From Desulfobacteraceae bacterium (lineage in GTDB: Bacteria; Desulfobacterota; Desulfobacteria; Desulfobacterales; SURF-15), in NCBI GenBank assembly GCA_003599475.1, contig QZKK01000192.1, positions 1 through 43,838 of the forward strand: a stretch of 43,838 nucleotides of DNA, written 5' to 3'. Positions within the stretch are counted from its first letter, which is position 1. Each line of letters begins with the position of its first letter. The notes below the pieces were generated by a model that saw nothing but the letters and a program-made list of their open reading frames with translations, ran no database searches and had not been told where the DNA came from. This document shows, piece after piece, positions 31,362 to 39,208 of this stretch. The position numbers were made by a program, and so were the translations under genes.

Positions 31362-33557
31362 TCAGAATTTGAATCTTCCGACCATGGACTTTAAGTTTCC
31401 CATAATCTTGGACAATTCTTCTGCACTCAGATTTACCTGTGCGCTGCTGTTTGCCATCTCACCGTTTGCATGGCTGACCTCGGCGATCTCCTTGGAGATG
31501 CCCGCGGTGACAGTGGAGCTTTGAGCCACGTTTTCGGTGACTTCCTGAATGCCTTGAGAGGCCTGCGCAACATTGCCGGCGATTTCTCTTGTCGTTGCCG
31601 ACTGCTCCTCAACCGCGGCGGCGATGCCGGAGACAATTTCATTCACCTCGTTGATGACCCTGGGCACCTGCTCGATGTCGGCGATGGCTCCGGAAATGGA
31701 TTTCTGGATGCCTTCGATTTGCTTCCGTATCTCTTCGGTCGCTTCGGCCGTTTGGCGGGCAAGCTCCTTGATCTCATTGGCGACCACTGCGAATCCCTTC
31801 CCGGCATCTCCCGCCCGGGCCGCCTCGATCGTGGCATTCAAGGCCAAAAGATTGGTCTGCTCGGAAATCTCGGTAATCGTCTCCGTCACCTTGCTGATCT
31901 GCCTGGCGGCGGCCCCGAGCTCACCCACCCGGAGAGCGGCGTTTTTGGCCTGGGACACCGCACTGCCGCTGATCGTGCTGGCCTTTTCAGAATTTTTGGC
32001 GATCTCGTTGATCGAAGCGGCCATCTCCTCGGCCGATGAAGCCACCATCCCGATATTTGCAGAGGCCTGCTGCATGGTCGATGCAATCGCGGTGATCTTT
32101 CCGTTCACCTCTTCGGTTGCAGACGCCACAGCGTTGGTTTTGGCTGAAGCGCCTTCGGCCCCGGACGACATCTGCTGCGAAACTGCGGAGAGCTCGGAAG
32201 AGAATGAAGCGAGCGTTTCGGTATTTGCCGCAATGTCTTTTACAATCGCCTGCAGCTTCTGGATGAAGCTGTTAAACCAGTTTGCCAGCTCTCCCACTTC
32301 ATCGGATCGCTCGATCTTCATCCGTTTGGTAAGATCGCCTTCCCCTTCGGCAATATCCTTGATCATGGCCACCACGCTGCGTATGGGTCGGATGATCCGG
32401 GTGGAAATGAGCAGAAAGAGAATACCGGCCAAAATCCCGAGGACGGTCACAACCGCGATATTTTTCCGTGCCTGTACGACCTCGCTCTCTGCGGTCAAAC
32501 GCGTCTCCTTCTTTATCCTGTCCGCAGTTTCGTAGATTTTTTCGATCGTCTTTTCAAAATCGGCTGAAACGGCTTTCAAGCTCTCCTGGGTACGGGCCAA
32601 GTGGACATCGGCATCGAGCTTTTGCCTGTGGATGGCAAAGAGACCGCTTTCCGAGACCGCGAGCCCTTTGAGGTGCCCGGTAGACTTGGTGAGTTTATCG
32701 ATGGCATTTTGATTGACGATGGATGCTGCACGTGCTCCGAGCCGTTTGATCCGGTTGTCGATGCTCTTTGCCGCTTTTTCGAATTCCTCTTGAATGCCCG
32801 CAAGCTTTTCCTTATCCGTTTCGGCCAGATAGGACTTGGTGACCTCCTGAAGCCGAACGAGATATCCCTGCAGCTTGCTTGCTCCAAGGACGAGGGGATA
32901 GCTCTCTCCGAACATCTCGGCCTGAAGCCCGCTGTGGTCTTGCCCGGTCGCCCTGCCGGATAGCTCAAGAGTCGTTCCGCGTTCTTCAATTTTGCTAAGC
33001 TCGGCTTCGTTTCTGCTGCCGATCTGGTCGATCACCTCCTCTACGGCATCCTTCTGCTGTTCAAAGGCTTCGAGGCTCTTGCGGGTTTCAGCCGCTTTCT
33101 TCAGCCCCTGCTGTTGCGCCGCAAGGGCTTCATCGCTGAGTCTGAAAAACTCTCCTTTCAATTCCTCGACCTTTCCGGTATCTACATCGAAATCGAATTC
33201 TTTAATAACAGCGGATAACTGCTCGAGATTTTCTTCAAAGCCGCTCTTGATCTCCGATAAAGCATTCTTCTGTTCGACAATCTGTTCATCCCGTTCCAGA
33301 CCGGATAGTTCAGCCAGTGCAATGTGGGCTTTATTCGTTTTTTCTCCGATCGCGATGGCGACGTTTACCAGAGGGCTTACCGAATCGGAAAGTACCTGAA
33401 TCTTTTTGATGAAAAAGATCCCCGCACCCCCGGTTGCGGCGATGATGAGCACGAGGAAAGAAAAGGAGATGATTAACTTGGTGGCCAGCTTCATGCTTCG
33501 AGAAGTACCGGCCCTCCTTTTAAAAGGAAAAATCTTCTTGAAATTGAAAATCTTCAT
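31362..33557 (-). CDS. Methyl-accepting chemotaxis protein
   Basis: A 731-residue receptor. A basic cytoplasmic start leads to TM1 (about 29-52), a long helical periplasmic sensor (55-360, mostly coiled coil), TM2 (about 368-390), HAMP, and the signalling domain. The tip that contacts CheA/CheW reads EISEQTNLLALNATIEAARAGDAGKGFAVVANEIKELA. Methylation helices flank it, rich in Ala/Ser/Glu. The ligand is unknown. It starts 28 bases after the NHL-protein stop on the same strand, so the two are probably co-transcribed. A GGGGG run precedes the ATG. Confidence 0.95.
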   Translation of the reverse strand: MKIFNFKKIFPFKRRAGTSRSMKLATKLIISFSFLVLIIAATGGAGIFFIKKIQVLSDSVSPLVNVAIAIGEKTNKAHIALAELSGLERDEQIVEQKNALSEIKSGFEENLEQLSAVIKEFDFDVDTGKVEELKGEFFRLSDEALAAQQQGLKKAAETRKSLEAFEQQKDAVEEVIDQIGSRNEAELSKIEERGTTLELSGRATGQDHSGLQAEMFGESYPLVLGASKLQGYLVRLQEVTKSYLAETDKEKLAGIQEEFEKAAKSIDNRIKRLGARAASIVNQNAIDKLTKSTGHLKGLAVSESGLFAIHRQKLDADVHLARTQESLKAVSADFEKTIEKIYETADRIKKETRLTAESEVVQARKNIAVVTVLGILAGILFLLISTRIIRPIRSVVAMIKDIAEGEGDLTKRMKIERSDEVGELANWFNSFIQKLQAIVKDIAANTETLASFSSELSAVSQQMSSGAEGASAKTNAVASATEEVNGKITAIASTMQQASANIGMVASSAEEMAASINEIAKNSEKASTISGSAVSQAKNAALRVGELGAAARQISKVTETITEISEQTNLLALNATIEAARAGDAGKGFAVVANEIKELARQTAEATEEIRKQIEGIQKSISGAIADIEQVPRVINEVNEIVSGIAAAVEEQSATTREIAGNVAQASQGIQEVTENVAQSSTVTAGISKEIAEVSHANGEMANSSAQVNLSAEELSKIMGNLKSMVGRFKF

Positions 33558-33584
33558 AACAGATGCCCCCTGAACCCATGAGGG

Positions 33585-34520
33585 TTAATTTGCCGGCTTG
33601 AATACCTGGATACGGTGGTTGGCGCTATCGGCCACATAGACCCAGCCGCTTTCTTTATCCACGATCAACCCGTGGAGGCTGTCGAATTCACCGTTTCCGG
33701 AGCCCTTCTTCCCCCAGACTGCGATAGGGTTGCCTTCCTTGTCAAATACCTGGACGCGGTCGTTTCCGATTTCACATACATATACGTTGTCCGACTTGTC
33801 GAAGGACAATCCCGTAGGGGCCTTGAGCTCCCCTTCCCCGCTTCCCGATTTGGCAAACGCCTTGACGAATTTGCCCTCCTTGGTGAATATCTGGATCCGA
33901 TCGTTCTTGAGATCTGCGATGTGGCAGAGCCCCTGGCTGTTGAACTTGGCGGCCTCTGGATAGTTCATTTTTCCCGGTTCACTCCCCATCTCGGAGAACA
34001 GGAACTTGAAATTGCCTTCCAGATCCCACACGGAAACCCGATGGTTTCCCGCTTCGGGCATGTAGTAGAGCCCATTGCAGATATCGGTAAACTCGGATTT
34101 CATGTTCTTGCCGGGCTCGGACCCGTAATCGCTGAAGGTCTTGATCCACCTGTAGCTTTTATCGTAAATCTTTACGTATCCGGTCGTATAATCGGCCACA
34201 AAAATCCGCCCGTCGGGCGCCACAGAAATCCCTTTAGGCTTTTCAAGATGCTGATCCTCATCTCCCTTGCCGCCGAAGCGGCTGATGTATTCGCCTGTCT
34301 TTCTATCGAATACCTGAACATAGGCATGGGCTGCATCGGTGACCACGAGGCGGCCGTTTGCATCGAAGGCAAAATCTTCCACGTATTTGAACTGGGCTTC
34401 TCCGGTCCCTTCGGAACCGATGTTCATGACGTGCTCGAACTTCATGGCGCAGACCGTGGAGCAAAGCCCTGAAAGCATTACCGCTGCAAACAAGGAAATC
34501 AATGCTTTGCGATACTTCAT
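33585..34520 (-). CDS. Secreted NHL-repeat beta-propeller protein
   Basis: A 311-residue protein with a Sec signal peptide (residues 1-25; basic MKYRK, hydrophobic core, cleavage near VCA). The rest is a six-bladed NHL propeller: repeated G-x-F-V/I-V-x-D with V-Q-V-F/I-I/Y ends, for example GRLVVTDAAHAYVQVFD, NVYVCEIGNDRVQVFD and WVYVADSANHRIQVF. Such propellers bind ligands or partners. Position next to a chemoreceptor suggests it may be a periplasmic binding partner for it (inference). GGAG lies 8 bases before the ATG. Confidence 0.9.
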   Translation of the reverse strand: MKYRKALISLFAAVMLSGLCSTVCAMKFEHVMNIGSEGTGEAQFKYVEDFAFDANGRLVVTDAAHAYVQVFDRKTGEYISRFGGKGDEDQHLEKPKGISVAPDGRIFVADYTTGYVKIYDKSYRWIKTFSDYGSEPGKNMKSEFTDICNGLYYMPEAGNHRVSVWDLEGNFKFLFSEMGSEPGKMNYPEAAKFNSQGLCHIADLKNDRIQIFTKEGKFVKAFAKSGSGEGELKAPTGLSFDKSDNVYVCEIGNDRVQVFDKEGNPIAVWGKKGSGNGEFDSLHGLIVDKESGWVYVADSANHRIQVFKPAN

Positions 34521-34864
34521 TTCTTCTCCTTACCGGAATAGCTCGGATTTGAATCGTCAAATAAAATATGTATTCGGCCCTTTTCTTCTTTTCTTTAGCT
34601 CCGATCTTGCGATTGCAGCAAAGCGCATCTCGGATTCTTTACCCTGAGGTTGCCTTAAGTATCCACGTCGCATACTCCGCTCATCCCTTGGAGTCTTGAA
34701 TCCATGAGACCTTTGGCAATTGGATACCCGTCGGTCACGGGCATGAAAGGATGCAACGCAGGTGCGAACGAGTGAACCATTGCAGCGGGCCTAAGAGGAA
34801 TACGCGGCGGGTTTTCGTGTTGGCGAAGGCCACCGGCTGAATACCGGTGGCTCTTCCAAACAAT
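34521..34864. other. Intergenic region with one hairpin
   Basis: No gene is seen in these 344 bases. GCCACCGG (34829-34836) and CCGGTGGC (34844-34851) form an 8-base GC-rich stem with a 7-base loop, 14 bases after the stop of the SLOG-like gene (minus strand). It could end that transcript, though no strong U-run follows. The rest holds the leader of the NHL gene. Confidence 0.5.
34829..34851 (-). terminator. Possible terminator hairpin after the SLOG-like gene
   Basis: An 8-base perfect stem (GCCACCGG / CCGGTGGC) with a 7-base loop lies just downstream of the minus-strand stop at 34865. Lack of a U-run makes the call moderate. Confidence 0.4.
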
Positions 34865-35416
34865 TCATGCGCTGAAAGAACGGGTGAACAAATCCCTGAT
34901 TGCCTGCCTGCCCTCATCGGTCAGGTTGCGGGTACCCGTACCCACGAATGTTTTGTGCTCGATTTGAGGCAGGTCTTCCACCCACCTGTTGTCTTTCCAG
35001 GTAAACCATTGGTTGCGTTCCTGATCGAAAACGCTCAACGGCCGATTGAACAGCTTGCCCAGCTCAACCGCCCAACCGGTGCCTCCCTTGACCGTACTGT
35101 CCGGTTGAATCCAACCCACTGCAAATATCTGCAGGCCGTTATTGACCATATGAAAAATCAATTGAAAAACTTTGCGGATTTTATCGACTTGGGAATATCT
35201 TCGGTTCATGCGTATGGAAACGATCTCCATGCTGATGTCACCCTTTTTCAGCTCCTCGGGTGAGAGAATAACCAAACCTTTTTCCCTTTCCGGTTGATGT
35301 CCGTCGAACGTGTAATTGACTTCACGGATGCCAAATTGCTCCGAAAGCCGGCCGAATTCGGCTTCCGCGCCTCGATGTCCGCTGCCGTAAAACGTAAACT
35401 GATCTGAATCGGTCAT
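34865..35416 (-). CDS. SLOG-superfamily (YpsA/DprA-like) nucleotide-binding protein
   Basis: A 183-residue protein. The start FTFYGSGHRGAEAEFG and the later KGGTGWAVELGKLFNRPLSVFDQ match, from memory, a widespread family of small SLOG proteins found in bacteria and phages, whose usual forms read YSGGA-x-GAD and GGTGWAVQMA. They end in a GIGTR-x-L-x-x-x-G-x-QAIRD block, here VGTGTRNLTDEGRQAIRD. SLOG domains bind nucleotides or nucleotide-derived signals. The first loop is altered (GSGHRG for SGGAKG), so ligand binding may have changed. AGGAG sits 8 bases before the ATG. It stands alone on the minus strand. Confidence 0.75.
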   Translation of the reverse strand: MTDSDQFTFYGSGHRGAEAEFGRLSEQFGIREVNYTFDGHQPEREKGLVILSPEELKKGDISMEIVSIRMNRRYSQVDKIRKVFQLIFHMVNNGLQIFAVGWIQPDSTVKGGTGWAVELGKLFNRPLSVFDQERNQWFTWKDNRWVEDLPQIEHKTFVGTGTRNLTDEGRQAIRDLFTRSFSA

Positions 35417-35773
35417 GAAATTTCTCCTGTAAACCTGTAGCTTCGATTTTCATCTCCTGTTGATACGCTCCGACGATCAGTCCGGAGCAACTCCTTTATA
35501 CCGGTGTTTGTCATATTTATTCAAGTTCCGATTTGCTTTTTCCGGATATCCCCATATAATCTGCTTTACCGGGTTTCCGATTAAGGTATCAACCGTCCAT
35601 CAACCGGATTTCACTGGATCTTTTATCATGATCGTTAACTCTGTTCCATTTTTCAACTCGAACTTCATCATATCGAAGAAATACTTCGAGAATGTTTCCA
35701 TACGCTTCATCTCGGCTCTTATATCAAACGATAACAAAGGCGTTGCCTGAATCAATCCGGGAGGCGAGAGGGA
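35417..35773. other. 357-base divergent intergenic region
   Basis: No convincing gene; a 96-codon plus-strand frame (35460-35750) has low-complexity, Phe/Ile-rich composition and no Shine-Dalgarno. A TATAAT with a partial -35 lies at 35533-35560 on the plus strand. Confidence 0.5.
35533..35560 (+). promoter_or_regulatory. Possible sigma-70 promoter for the secreted-protein/protease pair
   Basis: A perfect -10 TATAAT (35555-35560) is preceded after 16 bases by TTGCTT (35533-35538), a weak -35. It would give a leader of about 205 bases before the ATG at 35774. Confidence 0.35.
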
Positions 35774-36331
35774 ATGAATCGAAATGCCGTATTGTCCGCA
35801 TGCCTGGTTTTCCTTGGAGTTTGCATGACCGATATGCGGGCGGAAGGTTCCACCATCGTCACGAGATCCCTCAAACAGATCGTAGACGGTTCTGAATTCA
35901 TCTTTGAAGGCAGGGCCGTATCGAAGGAGGTCAGGCCTTCACTCGTCAGCGGGATGCCGTTTACGTACTTTACGTTCGAAATCCTTGAAGTCGTCAAAGG
36001 GATCTACCCATACCCGACGATCGAAATCGCATACATGGGAGGCCCATCGGGAGAGCTTACCCTGAAAGTATCGGACATGCGAATGCCGGAAGTCGGCGAG
36101 AGGGGTATTTATTTTGCAGAGAACCTTGAGAATCAGCAGATTCATCCATTGGTGGGATGGCAGCAGGGGCATTATCTGATTTATCCCAATGCGAAGACCG
36201 GTAGAGATACCGTCGTACCCGCACAATACGAAACAGCCGGAATCAGGGGCCGTGCGCTGATGACGACGCATGGGATCCCACTGGATGATTTCAAACAGAA
36301 CATTCAGGATATCATGGGAGAAGGCCGATGA
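35774..36331 (+). CDS. Secreted hypothetical protein coupled to a metalloprotease gene
   Basis: A 185-residue protein with a signal peptide (about 1-23, cleavage near MRAEG). The mature part is strand-rich (FIFEGRAVSKEV, FTYFTFEILEVVKGIYPYPTIEIAYMGG, ERGIYFAENL) and looks like the small beta domain that often accompanies secreted matrixin-type proteases. I cannot name the family. The stop overlaps the start of the protease gene (ATGA), so the two are made together; it could be an inhibitor, chaperone or partner of that protease (inference). GGGAGG and GAGGG precede the ATG. Confidence 0.75.
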   Translation: MNRNAVLSACLVFLGVCMTDMRAEGSTIVTRSLKQIVDGSEFIFEGRAVSKEVRPSLVSGMPFTYFTFEILEVVKGIYPYPTIEIAYMGGPSGELTLKVSDMRMPEVGERGIYFAENLENQQIHPLVGWQQGHYLIYPNAKTGRDTVVPAQYETAGIRGRALMTTHGIPLDDFKQNIQDIMGEGR

Positions 36332-37296
36332 AACGGATACCCTGGATTCATGCAATCATCGCCGCCGCTGTCGTTGCCATCGCGCTGTTCAGTTCCACCT
36401 TTGCATATAATCTGGGGGGTGCAAACTGGCCGAACCGACAAGCTGCCATTCATTCGATGGGAGGAAATTCAAATCCTGCCTTCGATAACGCCTTTGTCGA
36501 AGCCATGGGCAACTGGAACAATCTGTCAAACTTCGCATTCATCAGCATCCCGGCATTTGCGGACCCCTGTACCATTCCAAACGTCAGTGGCGGTCAAAGC
36601 GGATGGGCATTCAGTGAAACCGCCTGCGGCGAAGCATTCGGACCGAACACCCTGGCAGTCAATATCAGTTGGGTCTATCAAAACGATGGAAGAATCATTA
36701 AAAACAGCACGCTTTTCAACAACCGGATCGCATTCGACATCCACAACGGATCGAGCGCCGGCTTTATCGATTTTAGACGAGTGGCGACCCATGAGTTGGG
36801 ACATGCGGCCGGGTTGGGTCATGAGGACACCGTCTTTGCGCTCATGAATTCCTTCTATTCCGAATTCATCGAAGAGCCTCAGGTCGATGACATCAACGGA
36901 ATCCGGGCGCTGTACGGCGGCGGGGACGGCAACAGAGCGTATGTGGAGGCGTTTGTGACCCGTTTTTACCAGCAATGTCTGTCGCGCAATCCGGACCCCG
37001 GCGGGCTGGCCGGTTGGGTCAATGCCTTGCTTGCCGGTACGCTGAGCGGAGCCGATGTGGCAAACGGCTTTATCTTCAGCCCGGAATTTATCGCCAGGAA
37101 TACGACAAACGAAGAATTCGTAGCGATTCTTTACCGCGCATTCTTTGCCAGGGAGCCGGATGCGGGAGGATACAACGGATGGGTCAATTCTTTAAACAGC
37201 GGGGCAAGCCGGCAGGCTGTCCTGGACGGATTCACCCATTCATTGGAATTTGAGAATCTGTGCGCGATTTACGGCATTACGCCCTATTTCGCTTGA
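36328..37296 (+). CDS. Secreted matrixin-like zinc metalloprotease with DUF4214 tail
   Basis: A 322-residue protein with an N-terminal signal/anchor (about 8-26). The catalytic motif HELGHAAGLGH (near 156-166) is the HExxHxxGxxH zinc site of metzincins, followed by ALMNSFY, a Met-turn, as in matrixins (M10). Residues 205-320 are a DUF4214 domain (FVTRFYQQCLSRNPDPGGLAGWVNALLAG; FIFSPEFIARNTTNEEFVAILYRAFFAREPD). DUF4214 occurs in S-layer and secreted proteins and often aids surface attachment. A propeptide with a cysteine switch is not obvious. A broken copy of the DUF4214 end lies 130 bases downstream. Confidence 0.9.
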   Translation: MKRIPWIHAIIAAAVVAIALFSSTFAYNLGGANWPNRQAAIHSMGGNSNPAFDNAFVEAMGNWNNLSNFAFISIPAFADPCTIPNVSGGQSGWAFSETACGEAFGPNTLAVNISWVYQNDGRIIKNSTLFNNRIAFDIHNGSSAGFIDFRRVATHELGHAAGLGHEDTVFALMNSFYSEFIEEPQVDDINGIRALYGGGDGNRAYVEAFVTRFYQQCLSRNPDPGGLAGWVNALLAGTLSGADVANGFIFSPEFIARNTTNEEFVAILYRAFFAREPDAGGYNGWVNSLNSGASRQAVLDGFTHSLEFENLCAIYGITPYFA

Positions 37297-37423
37297 TCAA
37301 ACACTCCCCCTCTGCTTTCCCCCGGTTTGCATCATCCGCATCCGTGGGATCGCAATAAGAGAACCCAGTCATTAAAGCAGTGGTTTCAGTCATTTCACGA
37401 TGAACTTCTTTACCATATGGTCC

Positions 37424-37493
37424 TACAACGGATTTCTCTACTTCCGGGAGTTTGAAAATTTGTGTGCGCCTTACTGGATTACACCCGATTTTT
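37424..37493 (+). pseudogene. Remnant copy of a DUF4214 C-terminus
   Basis: The plus strand reads NGFLYFREFENLCAPYWITP then DFF, close to DGFTHSLEFENLCAIYGITP then YFA at the end of the protease gene. Only the last ~20 residues are left. It probably marks a duplicated protease or DUF4214 gene lost by deletion. Confidence 0.65.
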
Positions 37494-37545
37494 TCGTAGT
37501 GAAAGGGCTTGCTCAGAACGTACCGGGCAAGCCCCCGGGAGTTTC

Positions 37546-38976
37546 TTACCAGTTTGGCAGAAAGAAAAGAAACGCGAGAGACGTCATGATGAAGTATACG
37601 AAAAAAACCATGAGGAGCCACCCCATGATATCCCTGAAGTTGAGTTTGGCCACCGCGAGCATGGCGATGGCCCAGAAGGGCTGGATCATGTCCGTCATCA
37701 TGTCGGACCAGGCAAAGGTGACCACCGTTGCCGCCGTGCCGAGGCCAAGTTCTTTCGCAGCAGGAATCATGTAGGGAGCAACGACCGCCCATTCCCCGCC
37801 GCCGGAGGGGATCAGGTAATTCAGAAACCCCCCGTACCAGTACATGATGAGCGGAAAGGTCCCTTGGGTTCCGATGGCGACGAAGGCTTTGGTGAAAGCC
37901 ACGGAAAGATCCGTGAACTTGAAGAGGCCGAATATGCCCGCATAGAAGGGGAACTGAATGATGATGCCCCAAACCGCCTTTCCCGCATCTTCGGTTGCCC
38001 TCAGGAAAGACCATGGCCTCCAGTGAAAGAGAACACCGAGCATGAGCATGGCGAAGTTGACTACATTGAGCGTTAGCTCCACCCCCTTGGTGGAGAAGTG
38101 CCAGATGAGCCAGACAAGGCCGCCGGCAAAGACAAGAAGATTGAAGCCAGGCCACCAGTTCATCCAGTCGGAGGGCTTTTCAAAGGAAGCCGGTTTGGGG
38201 GGCGCCGTATAAAGCTTGAGCTGATCCATCAACTCCGGTCGAACCACATAGGTTCTCTCAGGCCTCGGGTGCATCAGCGCCATCACGGCCGTTACGACGA
38301 TCAGGACGAGGATGGTCAGGATGATGTTGAAAGGGCTGAAGATGGTCTGGGATACAGGAACGACGGCGCTCAGGAGCTTTCCCTTGATCAGGAAGTTGTC
38401 CGGAGTCGCCACCAGAAGCGTTGCCGACCCCGACAGCCCGGAATGCCACGTGCATCCCAGCCCCAGGTACGCGGCGGCGACCAGCAACCGATAGTCCACC
38501 TTCGGATTGCGCCTCACGATGAAAAGTGCGAGCATGGCGCTCGCGATAAGGCTGAGCCCCCAGTTCAACCAGGCGATGATCATGGAAAACAGGGCCATCG
38601 TGACAATGGCCTGGTAGGGTTTCTCAGGATTGGACAGCCTGGATAGGCCGTCCAGCAGCCGGCGCACCGGCGGAGAGCAGGCCAGGATGTAGCCGGTCAT
38701 CATGATCAGGCACATCTGCATGGCGAATTCCAGGAGACTCCAGAAACCTTGCCCCCAGGCCTGCACGGCTTTGAAGGCCCTCGTGGCCAGACCCACCCCG
38801 GGTTTGAACCCCCAGATCAGTGCAAAGATGTAGGCCACGAAGCTCAGTATGATGACAATGACAAACGCATCGGGAACCCATCGTTCTGTCCAGTGCGTGA
38901 GACCGTCGCCCCAATCCTTCAGAAATTCAAATGTCCCGCGCGATTCTGCAGCTCTTTTCTCTTCCATCCCTGCCAT
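37546..38976 (-). CDS. atoE: AtoE-type short-chain fatty acid permease
   Basis: A 476-residue polytopic membrane protein of the short-chain fatty acid transporter family (AtoE, PF02667), which moves acetoacetate, butyrate and similar acids. Family features include the start WVPDAFVIVIILSF, WNWGLSLIASAML-like AWLNWGLSLIASAML, GLGCTWHSGLSGSATLLVATPDNF, and the C-terminal LNYLIPSGGGEWAVVAPYMIPAAKELG block. I chose the ATG at 38976 because GAGGAGGTGAT sits 2-8 bases upstream; the same frame stays open 37 codons further to 39087. It may feed butyrate- or acetoacetate-type metabolism of a sulfate reducer or syntroph (inference). Confidence 0.93.
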   Translation of the reverse strand: MAGMEEKRAAESRGTFEFLKDWGDGLTHWTERWVPDAFVIVIILSFVAYIFALIWGFKPGVGLATRAFKAVQAWGQGFWSLLEFAMQMCLIMMTGYILACSPPVRRLLDGLSRLSNPEKPYQAIVTMALFSMIIAWLNWGLSLIASAMLALFIVRRNPKVDYRLLVAAAYLGLGCTWHSGLSGSATLLVATPDNFLIKGKLLSAVVPVSQTIFSPFNIILTILVLIVVTAVMALMHPRPERTYVVRPELMDQLKLYTAPPKPASFEKPSDWMNWWPGFNLLVFAGGLVWLIWHFSTKGVELTLNVVNFAMLMLGVLFHWRPWSFLRATEDAGKAVWGIIIQFPFYAGIFGLFKFTDLSVAFTKAFVAIGTQGTFPLIMYWYGGFLNYLIPSGGGEWAVVAPYMIPAAKELGLGTAATVVTFAWSDMMTDMIQPFWAIAMLAVAKLNFRDIMGWLLMVFFVYFIMTSLAFLFFLPNW

Positions 38977-39074
38977 AATCACCTCCTCGTTTCGGGGAAC
39001 CCCGCATAAAACGTAAAATGGTTTAGGACTCAAATGAGAAGAATGATCCTCGCGTCGATGAATGTCTGTCTGCC

Positions 39075-39098
39075 GGAGGGTGATCACCTCCTTTCAAA
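39075..39098 (-). promoter_or_regulatory. Second, start-less Shine-Dalgarno and palindrome in the atoE leader
   Basis: The minus strand carries GAAAGGAGGTGATC, an unusually long match to the 16S anti-Shine-Dalgarno, about 105 bases before the atoE start. It lies inside a GGTGATCACC palindrome (39079-39088). No ATG follows at the proper distance. It could be a ribosome standby site, a leader peptide start, or an operator. Confidence 0.35.
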
Positions 39099-39208
39099 AA
39101 GGAAGGCAAGCGGAGCCTATTGTGAGGGATTGGAAATTGGTTGAAGCAGAGGGATTATAGGCGAGCCGACTTTTAGGTGTCAAGACAGAAGTGGGCCGTT
39201 CACCCACG

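Noticed and set aside
34671..34720. Same repeat family as 1827-1850 (CCCTTGGAGTC / TTGAATCCATGA words)
   Set aside because: The resemblance is limited to short words and cannot be told from chance without a genome-wide count.
35460..35750. 96-codon plus-strand frame before the secreted protein gene
   Set aside because: No ribosome site, biased composition and no recognisable fold; it is probably promoter and leader DNA.
39079..39092. End of a 16S rRNA gene
   Set aside because: GATCACCTCCTTTC equals the 16S 3' end, but no rRNA sequence precedes it; it is simply the complement of a strong Shine-Dalgarno on the minus strand.
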